A DNA stretch of 64,000 nt from Bellilinea sp040754815 (GCA_040754815.1 JBFMBX010000001.1:124001-188000), one strand, 5' to 3'; numbered from the stretch's first letter, positions 8,532 to 18,591 are shown. Numbers and translations are program-made. The notes: generated by a model not told the origin, from the sequence alone.

Positions 8532-9884
8532 ATGCCAAAAACCAACCTACCCGGCCCCAAAGCGCGAAAATGGATTGAACGAGATCGGGCAGTCATTTCG
8601 CCATCCTATCCGCGGGGTTATCCATTTGTCATGGATCACGGCCGCGGCGTGGAAGTTTGGGACGTGGACGGCAATCGCTTTCTGGATTTTTCAGCCGGCA
8701 TCGCCGTTGTTTCCACCGGACATTCGCACCCTAAAGTGGTCAAGGCCATCCAGGAGCAGGCTGAAAAATTCATTCACATATCATCGGATTTCTACCACCA
8801 GAAATGGATTGAACTGGCAGAAAAAATTAACAGCATTGCCCCTTTTGAAGAGGATGCCGTCAGTTTCATGACCAATTCCGGCACTGAAAGTATCGAAGCC
8901 GCCATTAAACTGGCCCGCTACACCACCAAACGCACCGAATTCATTGGTTTTTTGGGGGGCTTTCATGGGCGAACCATGGGGGCAGTCACCTTTACCGCCA
9001 GCAAAGCCTCCTATCACCGTGGCTTTTTCCCATTGATGAACGGCGTAGTTCATGTGCCATACCCCGATCCCTATCGTCCCATCCTGGCCGGCCGTACCTG
9101 TGAAGATTACGGTGAAACTGTTGTCCGTTATATCGAAGAAGAAATATTAGGGCGCATCCTACCCGCCGATGCCGTTGCCGGCATCCTTGTTGAGCCCATT
9201 CAGGGAGAAGGCGGCTACATTGTCCCAACTCCCGGTTTCTTCCCGGCTTTGCGCCGCCTCTGTGATCGTTACGGCATCCTGCTCATTGCCGATGAAGTTC
9301 AATCGGGCGTGGGGCGCACCGGCAAGTGGTGGGCTATTGAACATTTTGGCGTCGAACCGGATATCTTCTGCGTTGCCAAGGGCATCGCTTCCGGCATGCC
9401 ATTGGGACTCATGGTGGCTCGAAAATCACTGGTTACATGGCCGAAAGGCTCACACGGCAACACATACGGAGGAAACCCCCTCTCCTGCGCTGCAGCGCTG
9501 GCCACTCTGGATTTGATTGAAAATGAATTGATGGAAAACGCCCGGCGCGCCGGTGCGTATGCAATGGGAAAACTCAAAGCCATGCAGCAAAATCATCCTT
9601 CTATCGGTGATGTGCGTGGAATCGGCTTGATGATCGGCATCGAATTCGTCTATGACCGGCAGAGCAAACAACATGCCGATGAACTGCGAGACCGCGTAGT
9701 GGATCTGGCTTTTGAAAATGGGTTACTCACTTTAGGCGCCGGCAGAAATGTTTTGCGAATTTCACCGCCGCTCACAATCAGTTTTGCGGAACTGGATGAA
9801 GGACTGGAAATCCTCGATCGGGCAATCTCGCAGGCAGAAGAGGAACTGCTTCCCATCCATCAAACCGTTCTTCAACCCTGTTGA
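8532..9884 (+). CDS. class III PLP aminotransferase (4-aminobutyrate type)
   Basis: Acetylornithine/4-aminobutyrate aminotransferase family, 450 residues. Motifs in order: WDVDGNRFLDFSAGIAV, NSGTESIEAAIKLAR for PLP phosphate, LIADEVQSGVGRTG with PLP-binding Asp254, and VAKGIASGMPLG with Schiff-base Lys283. The N-terminus (GPKARKWIERD and SPSYPRGYPFV) matches the subgroup usually annotated 4-aminobutyrate aminotransferase; archaeal members of this subgroup include amino acid racemases, so the reaction cannot be fixed from sequence. ATGGAGGATTT before the start gives a good ribosome binding site. The kinase gene starting at 9896 follows after 11 bases. Confidence 0.88.
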   Translation: MPKTNLPGPKARKWIERDRAVISPSYPRGYPFVMDHGRGVEVWDVDGNRFLDFSAGIAVVSTGHSHPKVVKAIQEQAEKFIHISSDFYHQKWIELAEKINSIAPFEEDAVSFMTNSGTESIEAAIKLARYTTKRTEFIGFLGGFHGRTMGAVTFTASKASYHRGFFPLMNGVVHVPYPDPYRPILAGRTCEDYGETVVRYIEEEILGRILPADAVAGILVEPIQGEGGYIVPTPGFFPALRRLCDRYGILLIADEVQSGVGRTGKWWAIEHFGVEPDIFCVAKGIASGMPLGLMVARKSLVTWPKGSHGNTYGGNPLSCAAALATLDLIENELMENARRAGAYAMGKLKAMQQNHPSIGDVRGIGLMIGIEFVYDRQSKQHADELRDRVVDLAFENGLLTLGAGRNVLRISPPLTISFAELDEGLEILDRAISQAEEELLPIHQTVLQPC

Positions 9885-9895
9885 GGTATTGACGG

Positions 9896-11479
9896 ATGCT
9901 ACTGCCTGACTTTCGTGTCCGACAACGGGATTACTTACTGGAAATTTCCCGCGCTCTCACTCAGGAGCTTGACCTCGAAAAACTGCTCGGGCGCATTCTG
10001 GTGATTTCCATTGAAATGCTTGCCGGTCAGGCTGGTTTGATCGCCTTACGGGACGAGAAAGGCAACTGGACGGTGCCGGTATCCCATGGCCTGCCTCCCC
10101 CGTTTTTACGCTATCTTGCCCCTTATCTGGACCAAATCACGGATGACACCCGCCCGGATGAATTTGAACTGCTCGAAATCAACCGCCGGCTGCGGGAACT
10201 GGCTCATATGGCCAGCATGGGCTTGCTGAATGGGGTTGTATTGCCGCTGGTTGCCCGTCAGACGGTTGTCGGGGTCATTTTCATCTTTCGTTCTTATCCG
10301 GACACCTTTTCCGCTAATGACCGCGCCCTGTTGCGCAGTTTTGCCGATCAGGCTGCCATTGCCGTCCAAAATGCTCAACTCTACACTCAGTCGGAACGCA
10401 CAACCCAAAGACTCAATGCGCTGTTAGATTCAGTGGCTGATGGTATTCTCATTCTCGCCCCAGATCTGCGAATTGAACGCAGTAATCCGGCGGCAGCCAG
10501 ATTATTAAACCGACCTGTTGAAAAAATTCAAGGAAAACCTCACGAGGAAATCATCCGCTGGGCAAAACCGCCGCGGGAAATGACCCTCGAACAAGCCGTG
10601 GCAGGCGGCTGGCCGTTGACCGCTCATGCTCATCTCTATGTTGAAGGTGACCTGATCCGCAGCGATTCACTCCCTCCCTTGCCTGTCGGCGTCACTTATG
10701 CCCCCCTCATTGCGGATGGTGTTTTGCTGAACATCATTGCCACCTTACGGGATATTACCCACTTCCGGCAGGCGGAGGAATTGAAAAGCACTTTCATCTC
10801 GATCATTTCCCACGAATTGAAAACCCCGCTCGCATTGATCAAGGGATACGTCAGCACCTTGCGGCGCGAAGACGCGCGTTGGGACCGCGAAATTGTCAAC
10901 GAGAGTCTGGCAATTATCGAAGAAGAAGCCGACCGTCTAGATTTGTTGGTAGAAAATCTGTTGGATGCCTCCCGCCTGCAGGCCGGCGGCTTATCCCTCA
11001 AACTTTCGGATGTAAATGTTCCCGATCTGGTGCGCCGCACAGCCGAACGCATGCAAATTCAGACCACGCGCCACACCATCCTGACGGATTTCCCACCCGA
11101 TTTTCCCGTCGTCCTTGCCGATGAAAACCGCCTGCGCCAGGTGCTGGCCAATCTGATTTCCAACGCCATCAAATACGCGCCCGAGGGGGAAATTCGCATC
11201 AGCGGGCAGGTACGCCCCGATATCGTCATTATTTGTGTGAGTGACCAAGGCCCCGGCATTGCCCCCGATGATATCCCTCACATTTTTGACCGCTTTTATC
11301 GCTCGGCAGAGGCAATGCGCCAGACCAAAGGCGCAGGTCTTGGCCTTTACCTGACCAAAGCAATCGTCGAGGCACATGGCGGAAAGATATGGGTGGATAC
11401 CGAAAGCGGTAAGGGGGCAAGGATTTGTTTTTCGCTCCCTCGGCTTGAAGAAACGACCACTCCCCCGAAAGTGGTATAA
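9896..11479 (+). CDS. soluble GAF-PAS sensor histidine kinase
   Basis: Cytosolic two-component sensor, 527 residues with no membrane helix. Order: GAF domain (about 15-165), PAS domain (about 172-290), HisKA dimerisation domain with phosphoacceptor His306 in ISIISHELKTPL, and HATPase domain (about 405-515) with N box NLISNAIKYAPEG, G1 DQGPGIAPDDI and G2 GAGLGLYLTKAI. It lies 11 bases after the aminotransferase with GAGG ahead of the ATG, so they are probably cotranscribed. No response regulator is adjacent, making it an orphan kinase here. The signal is unknown. Confidence 0.92.
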   Translation: MLLPDFRVRQRDYLLEISRALTQELDLEKLLGRILVISIEMLAGQAGLIALRDEKGNWTVPVSHGLPPPFLRYLAPYLDQITDDTRPDEFELLEINRRLRELAHMASMGLLNGVVLPLVARQTVVGVIFIFRSYPDTFSANDRALLRSFADQAAIAVQNAQLYTQSERTTQRLNALLDSVADGILILAPDLRIERSNPAAARLLNRPVEKIQGKPHEEIIRWAKPPREMTLEQAVAGGWPLTAHAHLYVEGDLIRSDSLPPLPVGVTYAPLIADGVLLNIIATLRDITHFRQAEELKSTFISIISHELKTPLALIKGYVSTLRREDARWDREIVNESLAIIEEEADRLDLLVENLLDASRLQAGGLSLKLSDVNVPDLVRRTAERMQIQTTRHTILTDFPPDFPVVLADENRLRQVLANLISNAIKYAPEGEIRISGQVRPDIVIICVSDQGPGIAPDDIPHIFDRFYRSAEAMRQTKGAGLGLYLTKAIVEAHGGKIWVDTESGKGARICFSLPRLEETTTPPKVV

Positions 11480-11570
11480 TGAAGCCGCTCTGCAATGCCA
11501 GTTGCTGGGTCGGGGATGACTTCGTCCCAGAATTTTAAATTTTATAACTGTAAAAAGTGAGAAAATCCGC

Positions 11571-12923
11571 ATGGCAAAAATTCAAACACAATGTCCTCGT
11601 TGTAAAGCCCCGGTTGTGGCTGAAGTTGAGCAATTATTCGACCTGAATGTAAATCCTCAGGCAAAGCAGCGTTTGCTAAGTGGCAGAGTTAATGTCATTC
11701 AATGCCCGTCCTGTGGTTATGAGGGGATGCTCGGCACGCCGATTGTGTATCACGACCCGGAAAAAGAACTGCTGTTGACTTTTGTTCCCTCCGAACTGGG
11801 TCTGCCCGCGCATGAACAGGAAAAACTGGTCGGCCCTCTGCTCAATCAGGTGATGAATAAACTCCCGCCGGAAAAACGCAAAGCCTACCTGCTTCGCCCG
11901 CAAACCATGCTCACCTTTCAAACCCTCATCGAGCGCATACTGGAAGCCGATGGAATCACCCGTCAAATGATTGACGACCAGCAAAAAAGGCTGAACCTGC
12001 TGCAGCGCATTCTTTCAACCCCGCAGGCCGAATCCCGATTGGAAATCATCAAACAAGAAGAAGCGCTGATTGACTCCAGCATGTTTTCCCTACTCACCCG
12101 TTTGATTGAAAGTGCACTGGCACAGGGTGACGAGCGGGGTGCCCGTGTTTTATCCGCTATTCAGAGAGAATTGCTTGAAAATACCGCTATCGGACAGCAA
12201 ATCAAAGCTCAATCCGAAGAAGCCCAGCAAGCCGTCGAGATGCTGCAAGAAGCCGCCAGAGAAGGCTTCACGCGCCAAAAATTGTTGGATCTTGTGTTAC
12301 AAACCGCCGATAGCGATATTAAATTAAGCACCATCGTTTCGATGACCCGCAATGGCATGGATTATCCCTTCTTCCAAATGCTGGCAGAACGCATTGAGCA
12401 GGCCAGCGGAGAAGAAAAATCCCGTCTCGAAAACCTGCGCCAGAAATTACTGGAATTTACCCGCAAAGTTGACGAACAGATTCAACTGCAAATGGAAGAC
12501 AGCCGCAAACTGCTCAACCAGATTCTGGCCGCTGAAAACATCGAAACGGCCACTCAGGAACATCTCGGCGAACTGGATAGTTATTTCGTTGAAGTTTTAC
12601 AGGAAGAATTGAACGCCGCTCGTTCAAACGGTGATCTGGAACGAATTGCAAAACTTCAAAAGGTCAACGGTGTGCTTGAACAGGCCTCCGCTCCACCGCC
12701 GGAACTGGCATTCATCGAACAACTTTTGGAAGCACCCACCTACGATGAACGCATGAAATTAATGCAGGAAAAAGCGGAGATGGTGACACCGGAATTTATC
12801 CAGCTACTTTCGGCACTGATTGCCCAAAGTGAAGAACAGCAACCGCCGGAAGTGGTCAGCGCCCTCAAAGAAATTTATCGCATTGCCCTGCGGGTCTCGA
12901 TGATGTCCGCTTTAAACAAGTAA
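11571..12923 (+). CDS. CpXC-domain protein with long helical C-terminus
   Basis: Function unknown. Residues 1-60 hold two CPxC knuckles (QCPRCKAPVV and QCPSCGYEGM), the CpXC domain, predicted to bind a metal such as zinc. Residues 130-450 are rich in Glu, Gln and Leu and look almost wholly alpha-helical with coiled-coil character and repeated RILE/LLEA-type segments. This architecture is common in Chloroflexota genomes. It is preceded by 90 bases with A+T-rich sequence, and its last 12 bases overlap the end of the convergent cydC-like gene. Confidence 0.75.
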   Translation: MAKIQTQCPRCKAPVVAEVEQLFDLNVNPQAKQRLLSGRVNVIQCPSCGYEGMLGTPIVYHDPEKELLLTFVPSELGLPAHEQEKLVGPLLNQVMNKLPPEKRKAYLLRPQTMLTFQTLIERILEADGITRQMIDDQQKRLNLLQRILSTPQAESRLEIIKQEEALIDSSMFSLLTRLIESALAQGDERGARVLSAIQRELLENTAIGQQIKAQSEEAQQAVEMLQEAAREGFTRQKLLDLVLQTADSDIKLSTIVSMTRNGMDYPFFQMLAERIEQASGEEKSRLENLRQKLLEFTRKVDEQIQLQMEDSRKLLNQILAAENIETATQEHLGELDSYFVEVLQEELNAARSNGDLERIAKLQKVNGVLEQASAPPPELAFIEQLLEAPTYDERMKLMQEKAEMVTPEFIQLLSALIAQSEEQQPPEVVSALKEIYRIALRVSMMSALNK

Positions 12924-14672
12924 ATCGGGCCGGGCTTCCCACAACAAGCGTTGTTGCGCCTGCCATAATTTTGCATAATAACCGCCTGCCGCCAGCAGGC
13001 GGTTATGCTTACCCCTCTCAATCACTCTTCCAGCCCGCAATACGATGATTTCATCAAGCCGATCCATCTGGATCAGGCGGTGAGTCACCCATAATAATCC
13101 ACGCTGATCGAATAGATCAAATATAGTGTTCATTAATTCCATTTCTTTCAAGGAATCCAGTCCCGAGGTTGGCTCATCCAGTAAAATGAATGGAGCCTTG
13201 CTCAATAAAGCACGGGCCACCGCCAGTCGCTGCCTTTCTCCTCCGCTCAATAATTGACCGTGTTCACCCACCCAGGTATCCAATCCATCCGGCAATGAAT
13301 CAAGCCACTCCGCCAGTCCCGCCAGCCGGACGGCGTTTAACAATTCGTCTTCTTCTGCTATCGGATTCGCTATCTTCAAGTTTTGGCGTACCGTAGCGCT
13401 GAAAATATAAGGACTGGCCGAAACCACTCCCAATCGGCGGCGAATTTCCTGAGGATCAAGCCTTTTGTAATCTATTCCATTGAGGCGCACTTCTCCCTCT
13501 TCGTAATCCCAATAACGCAGCAAAACAGAAATCAGGGTGGATTTACCGGCACCGCTCTCGCCAACCAGCGCAATTTTCTTTTCCGGCAGTAGAGTGAATG
13601 AGATATTTTCCAGAATGGTATCGGCTCTTGCCGGATATCTAAACGACAGCCGATTAATCTCAAGAATTTCAGGTGACCCGGCTAATACGGAAACCGTTGA
13701 GGTTAACTCTTTTACAGCGGGCGGCTGGTCGCTCAATTCGAACAACCGCTTTGCCGATTCCAGATTGCTGTGCAATGATTGAGCAGCCGACGGCAGGTTA
13801 TTGACCGCCTCGAAGCTGGCCAGCGTGATGATCGCCAGCACCGCCAGTCGGTAGCCCTCCAAACTGCCGGTAGATATCATGGGTATCGCCAGCCACAAAA
13901 CCAGCACAAGGGTCAGGTTGGTCAATAAAATCATCAAACCATTGATTAACCCACTACCTGCCACCAGTGTTCTCTGCACATGAGAAGTAGTGCGTTGATG
14001 AGCTTTGAAATTCTCCAACACACTTTCTTGCTGGCTATACGCAATAATATCACTGATGCCCTGTACTGCCGAGACAATCTCGGCACTCAAGTGGGCTTTC
14101 GCCGCTACAAATACCTTCCCAACCTTTTCGCCAATACGCAGGGCGAGCAGTGATAGTACCGCTCCGCTAAATAACAAACCACAAACCAGCACTAGCCCCA
14201 GACGCCAATCAACAGAACCCACAATCCATCCCATTGCCGTGGTGATAAACACAGCACTGAGGGGTGGCGCCACACTCCGCACATAAAAATTTTCCAGCGA
14301 TTCGATATCTCCAATCACCCGCTGAAGCAAATCTCCGCTCTGATAATCCTCAATTCTGGCAGGCGCAAGCGGCTCCACGCGATTGTAAAACCAGACTCGT
14401 ACCCTTGCCAGCAACCGAAAATTAACCGAATGCGAAACCAGCCGCTCCAGATACCGCAAAACTGCCCGGCTGATGCCGAAAAAACGCACTCCCACAATGG
14501 AAACCTGCAATTCAGCAATGCTGGGCTGCAAAGCAGCACGGGCGATTAAGTCCGCCGAAGTGCCCAACAACCCTATTCCAGCAAGGATGGCAGCCGTATT
14601 CAGCAAGACGGAGAGCAGCACCAATCCTGCAAATGGTTTCAAGAATGACAGTAAGCGCACAATGGTCCTCAT
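12912..14672 (-). CDS. cydC: ABC exporter half-transporter, CydC-like
   Basis: Second subunit of a heterodimeric ABC exporter of the thiol (CydDC) type. Six membrane helices fill about residues 1-310, then the nucleotide-binding domain: Walker A ALVGESGAGKSTL, signature LLSGGERQRLAVARALL, Walker B FILLDEPTSGLDS, H-loop VTHRL. ATG 14672 follows the cydD stop by one base (TAAGATG) with GGGGAT as ribosome binding site; a longer start at 14705 would overlap cydD. E. coli CydDC exports cysteine/glutathione and supports cytochrome bd assembly, but no cydAB is in the window, so the substrate is uncertain. Confidence 0.8.
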   Translation of the reverse strand: MRTIVRLLSFLKPFAGLVLLSVLLNTAAILAGIGLLGTSADLIARAALQPSIAELQVSIVGVRFFGISRAVLRYLERLVSHSVNFRLLARVRVWFYNRVEPLAPARIEDYQSGDLLQRVIGDIESLENFYVRSVAPPLSAVFITTAMGWIVGSVDWRLGLVLVCGLLFSGAVLSLLALRIGEKVGKVFVAAKAHLSAEIVSAVQGISDIIAYSQQESVLENFKAHQRTTSHVQRTLVAGSGLINGLMILLTNLTLVLVLWLAIPMISTGSLEGYRLAVLAIITLASFEAVNNLPSAAQSLHSNLESAKRLFELSDQPPAVKELTSTVSVLAGSPEILEINRLSFRYPARADTILENISFTLLPEKKIALVGESGAGKSTLISVLLRYWDYEEGEVRLNGIDYKRLDPQEIRRRLGVVSASPYIFSATVRQNLKIANPIAEEDELLNAVRLAGLAEWLDSLPDGLDTWVGEHGQLLSGGERQRLAVARALLSKAPFILLDEPTSGLDSLKEMELMNTIFDLFDQRGLLWVTHRLIQMDRLDEIIVLRAGRVIERGKHNRLLAAGGYYAKLWQAQQRLLWEARPDLLV

Positions 14673-14673
14673 C

Positions 14674-16401
14674 TTATCCCCGATAACCGAGAACCAGTTG
14701 GGCATAAAAACCTTGTTTATTCAATAATTCCCAATGCCTGCCCCGCTCGACTATTTGGCCATTCCGCAGAACCAGAATTTGATCTGCCCGCATGACGGTG
14801 GGCAACCGGTGTGCAATGATCATCACGGTTTTATTGCGGCACAACCGTTCGAGGCTTGATTCCAGCATCTCTTCCAGACCTGCATCCAGATGAGCAGTTG
14901 GTTCATCCAGTACCACAATCGGAGCATCCCTCAGGAAAGCACGCGCCAGAGACACCCGTTGTAATTCGCCGCTGCTTAATTTTGCTCCTGCTTCACCTAT
15001 GGGCGTTTCCAAGCCCTGCGGCAGTCGAGCAACAACCTCCTCCAGATTCGCCAGCCGCAGTGCTTGCTGAATTTCCCCAGAACTGCATTGCGGTTTTGCC
15101 AGGCGCAGGTTTTCCAACAGGCTGGCATTCATGATGTAGGGACGCTGGCCGACCCATGCAATCTGAGACCTCCACACTTCGAGGTCAATTTCGGTCAGGG
15201 AATGCTGGCTAATTCGAACAACCCCCTCATTCGGTTGGATAAATCCCATCACCAGCCGAGCAATCGTCGTCTTGCCGCTACCACTGCTACCCACCAGCGC
15301 CACTGTTTCCCCAAATTTCCATTCAAAATCAATCCCTTTCAGGGCCTGTTCTTCGCGATCAGGATATCGAAAGGTAACATTCTCAAATCGAATCACATCC
15401 CCCGCTTTGAAAAGCAAGGGACTCCCTCCTCTTTTTTCATGCTCCTCAGATTGAAGCATGGGTAACTTAAAGATCCGCCCAGCTGCTGTGATACCGCTCA
15501 TCCCGGCGTGAAACCGCTGGCCCAGCAAACGCATGGGTTGATAAAATTCAGGTGCCAGCAGCAAAATAAGAAAAGCCTGTTCAAAATTCATCATCCCGTA
15601 CAATAACCGCAGCCCAATTTGAACTGCCACAACCGCCGTACTGATGGTTGCCACCAATTCCAGCACCAGAGCAGAGATAAACGTAATTCTAAGAACGTTC
15701 ATTGTCGTGCTGCGATACTCATCGGTGACTCGAGCAAGTCTTTCGGCATGATCGAGAGAACGATTCCATTGTTTGAGTTCCCTCAACCCCTGCAAAGTAT
15801 CCAGAAAGAAAGCGCTCATCCTGCTCAGCGATTGCCACTGGCGCCGGGTTACGGCCTCTGAACCCTTGCCGATCAAAACCATAAAAAAGGGAATCAAAGG
15901 GGCTGTTAAAAGAAAAACCACGCCGGAAAGCCAGTCCAGGGGAAAGACGGATATCAAAATCGCCAAAGGTATCAGGGCGGCTACGGCCAGCTGAGGAAGA
16001 TACTGGGAATAATAAGCATCCAGTGATTCAATCCCGTTGGTAATGGTGTTGCTGATTTCTCCGCTATTTTCGCGCTGGAACGGGGCAGGCCCGGCTGAGA
16101 AAATTCCCTTCACCAGCCACAAGCGCAATTTTTCTTTGATCCCCACCGCCATCCATCCGGCGAGTATCTCCATCCCGCCGGATGCTAAAGCCCGCCCCAA
16201 ACCGATGAGAAGCAGACCGGAAAGCAGAGGCAAAACACGGGCAAGGTCTGCGCCTTCCAGAAACACGGCGTCCAGCAAACTGCTTAAAAGGCGTGCCTGT
16301 CCAACAACGAAAACAGCGCTTACCAGACTCAGCGCGCCGATACCCGGCAAATATCCCCTCTCGCTCATCAGCAAGCGCAGCAGTCGTTTATCCAGAATCA
16401 T
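14674..16401 (-). CDS. cydD: ABC exporter half-transporter, CydD-like
   Basis: First subunit of the heterodimeric exporter, 575 residues. The membrane domain (about 1-315) has the FQRENSGEISNTITNGIESLDAYYSQYLPQL stretch typical of CydD. The nucleotide-binding domain has Walker A ALVGSSGSGKTTIA, signature LSSGELQRVSLARAFL (Ser in place of the first Gly of LSGGQ) and Walker B IVVLDEPTAHLDA. Starts 29 bases after the isomerase gene and is followed after one base by cydC, indicating a 1:1 complex. Assignment as CydD rather than another exporter rests on family likeness and the pair order. Confidence 0.8.
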   Translation of the reverse strand: MILDKRLLRLLMSERGYLPGIGALSLVSAVFVVGQARLLSSLLDAVFLEGADLARVLPLLSGLLLIGLGRALASGGMEILAGWMAVGIKEKLRLWLVKGIFSAGPAPFQRENSGEISNTITNGIESLDAYYSQYLPQLAVAALIPLAILISVFPLDWLSGVVFLLTAPLIPFFMVLIGKGSEAVTRRQWQSLSRMSAFFLDTLQGLRELKQWNRSLDHAERLARVTDEYRSTTMNVLRITFISALVLELVATISTAVVAVQIGLRLLYGMMNFEQAFLILLLAPEFYQPMRLLGQRFHAGMSGITAAGRIFKLPMLQSEEHEKRGGSPLLFKAGDVIRFENVTFRYPDREEQALKGIDFEWKFGETVALVGSSGSGKTTIARLVMGFIQPNEGVVRISQHSLTEIDLEVWRSQIAWVGQRPYIMNASLLENLRLAKPQCSSGEIQQALRLANLEEVVARLPQGLETPIGEAGAKLSSGELQRVSLARAFLRDAPIVVLDEPTAHLDAGLEEMLESSLERLCRNKTVMIIAHRLPTVMRADQILVLRNGQIVERGRHWELLNKQGFYAQLVLGYRG

Positions 16402-16430
16402 GCGCTGCCCGTCAACACAAATTTATGAAA

Positions 16431-17504
16431 TTATTTGCTCTTACCGGCATGTTTCAGAGCGATTTTAAACGACTCGATTGCCGGTACAGGGGTCGGATCC
16501 ACACCGTAAGCCATCGCGAGGTAATAGGAAACATAATCGCCAAAATGGAGCGTCGTCCACATTTGGGCAAGACGGGTTTGACCTTTGGCTTCGAAATAAT
16601 CCGTCCCTAACCCTGCCAGCAGGAATGTCTGACGGGTTAAATCACTGCGCAGAATATTTTGAGGATGATCCAGCGAAGCACGCAAGAAAATGACCATGGT
16701 CTGGCTGAGCAATGCTTCAGGATTTTCAATGCCCGCCAGGGTGTTGTGATCGGCTTCCGGCAAAAATTCAAACTGCGCCCATGCTTTGGCCACTTCGCTG
16801 ATCTGCCCTTTCCACCGCCGGGCAACCGGCGCAAGAATTCCCGATCCCATCACCACCACCCAGCGGTTGATGAGTTGCCCCGCAAGCCGTTTGGCGGGGT
16901 TGCTGACCACTGGCACATCGGCAAGCAAACTGCGCTGCTGCATCCGCATCTGCTGAATGGCGTCTTCCAGTTCTGAGGTAGGATCCGGCAATAGCCCAAG
17001 ACGGCTGAGCATGGCCAGCAGCAGCCCAAAGGAATATCCCACGGCTGCGCGGGGCTGGCCGGCATGCTGAAAACGCCACAGAGGTATTCTGTTGGCTTCT
17101 GCCAGCTCGGCCAGTTTTCCACCGGTGCATACTGCTGCCACTGAACAATCCGCTTCCATCGCCTGTTCGACTACCGAGAGAGTTTCTTCGGTGTTGCCGG
17201 AGTGGCTGGAGGCAATAACCAGCGTATTTTTTGACTTTGCCCACGCCGGCAGAGTATAGTCACGTAAAACAAAATAGGGCACACGCCCAATCGATTCATA
17301 ATAAGCGCCCAGCAAGTCTGCACCAATGGCCGACCCCCCCATACCCGCCACCACTACCTGCCGGATGTCTCTCACCTCAGGTAAGGGGTACTGGTTGCCC
17401 AAATCCCAGGCCAGTTCTAACTGAGCAGATAACCCATTGATCTCCCCCAGCATATTTTGAGTATCCAGTTGATAAAACAATTTGAAATCATCCAGATTAT
17501 TCAT
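16431..17504 (-). CDS. bifunctional phosphoglucose/phosphomannose isomerase
   Basis: Single SIS-domain-pair isomerase interconverting glucose-6-P, mannose-6-P and fructose-6-P. The 357-residue protein shows AGMGGSAIGADLL (residues 51-64), the SIS serine motif ASSHSGNTEETLS, and the C-terminal PEADHNTLAGIENPE motif that supplies catalytic His/Glu in this family. Length matches the archaeal-type PGI/PMI, not classical PGI. GGGAG precedes the ATG. It lies 34 bases after the lipoprotein gene and 29 before cydD, suggesting one transcript. Confidence 0.9.
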   Translation of the reverse strand: MNNLDDFKLFYQLDTQNMLGEINGLSAQLELAWDLGNQYPLPEVRDIRQVVVAGMGGSAIGADLLGAYYESIGRVPYFVLRDYTLPAWAKSKNTLVIASSHSGNTEETLSVVEQAMEADCSVAAVCTGGKLAELAEANRIPLWRFQHAGQPRAAVGYSFGLLLAMLSRLGLLPDPTSELEDAIQQMRMQQRSLLADVPVVSNPAKRLAGQLINRWVVVMGSGILAPVARRWKGQISEVAKAWAQFEFLPEADHNTLAGIENPEALLSQTMVIFLRASLDHPQNILRSDLTRQTFLLAGLGTDYFEAKGQTRLAQMWTTLHFGDYVSYYLAMAYGVDPTPVPAIESFKIALKHAGKSK

Positions 17505-17538
17505 TATTGTCTCCCGCGCTATCTTGAATTTGTTTTTT

Positions 17539-18591
17539 TTATTGTGTCAACCAAGTTACGTATTCAAATTGCAGGGTGAACGGCTGCGGATTGATGCTGA
17601 TCGGTCTCAAATAGCCGGATAATCCTTCGTCAGTTAAATAGCAAAAATAAACTGTCTCCGTTATTTTCTCCAACCCTATTCGGTTTTCGGAGAAAACCGC
17701 ACTGCGGCAATCGTTTAATGTAGGCTGGCCTTCTCCAAAAATCATCATTCCACCGCCTTCCACTACTTCAATCCACAACGATCCATCATTCAATTGGGTA
17801 ATGATGAAATCAGCGCCGGTTTCGTTTGTCACTTCACCCTCATCCAGATCAACCCCCTCTCCAACAGCCACATCAATCCTCCCACTTACGGCGACAACGG
17901 GCGTGGGGGTTAAAGTGGGTGTGGCAGTGGGAGTAGAGGTGTAAGCAGCAATCACTTGAATCCTCACCCAAAAAGGTGCATTTCCTTCCGGCCCAATACC
18001 GAACAATTCTCCTTCGGGATTACGCAACATCCAGTAACTGGTATATAAACCGGGTTGTTGTGGGGCAATCATGTCCACAGCAATATCCACGCTTTCAGCA
18101 GGTTCAACTTTACCCGGTAGAGGCTGAGCTGGACTCGTTCCTAAACGATCTCCCGAAAACCACACAACCTGATAATCCCGTGTCCATGTACAAGATCCTC
18201 GGTTTACCAATCGCCAGACTTTGGTAAAAGGCTGCCCCGGCAGCAACCGGCTGTCGTCCGGATAGGTTACATCCAGAATTGTACCCGCCCCTGCCCGATT
18301 ACAGGGTATCTCGGTGTCGTTAAGGGTTGGAGTCCTTCCCCCTTCCGGGGTTACCGTCAAACTTGAGGGGAAGGGAGCAACCGTGGTCTGAGTTAGAGAT
18401 GCGTTAACATTGACGAGAGTAGCAGCAATCCCCGTTAGCTGTGCCTCCGCAGTGCGTGCAAAGCGGGTTGGATCAAAAGCGGGTGTTGGACTGCTCTGCA
18501 GTGCCACACACCCCTCCGCTCCCAACATCATCAAAAGCAGCATAATTGCTGTTTTGTAATTACTCTTCCGATTCACAAACCCGCCAATCAT
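17539..18591 (-). CDS. secreted lipoprotein-like protein with NBR1-type Ig-like domain
   Basis: 350 residues. An N-terminal signal segment (about 14-27, AIMLLLMMLGAEG) ends in a Cys at residue 28; the lipobox AEGC is poor, so a lipid anchor is uncertain. A Thr/Pro/Ser-rich linker follows, then about residues 100-215 an Ig-like module with the four-tryptophan pattern (KVWRLVNRGSCTWTRDYQVVW, YTSYWMLRNPEGE, PFWVRI) known from eukaryotic NBR1 and frequent in Anaerolineae secreted proteins. A second Thr/Pro linker (TPTATPTLTPTP) and a C-terminal beta-rich domain of unknown function complete it. It begins the unit with the isomerase and CydDC genes. Confidence 0.75.
   Translation of the reverse strand: MIGGFVNRKSNYKTAIMLLLMMLGAEGCVALQSSPTPAFDPTRFARTAEAQLTGIAATLVNVNASLTQTTVAPFPSSLTVTPEGGRTPTLNDTEIPCNRAGAGTILDVTYPDDSRLLPGQPFTKVWRLVNRGSCTWTRDYQVVWFSGDRLGTSPAQPLPGKVEPAESVDIAVDMIAPQQPGLYTSYWMLRNPEGELFGIGPEGNAPFWVRIQVIAAYTSTPTATPTLTPTPVVAVSGRIDVAVGEGVDLDEGEVTNETGADFIITQLNDGSLWIEVVEGGGMMIFGEGQPTLNDCRSAVFSENRIGLEKITETVYFCYLTDEGLSGYLRPISINPQPFTLQFEYVTWLTQ

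Noticed and set aside
17881..17945. GT-rich imperfect repeat as a microsatellite or regulatory repeat
   Set aside because: It encodes the Thr/Pro linker of the NBR1-Ig protein.
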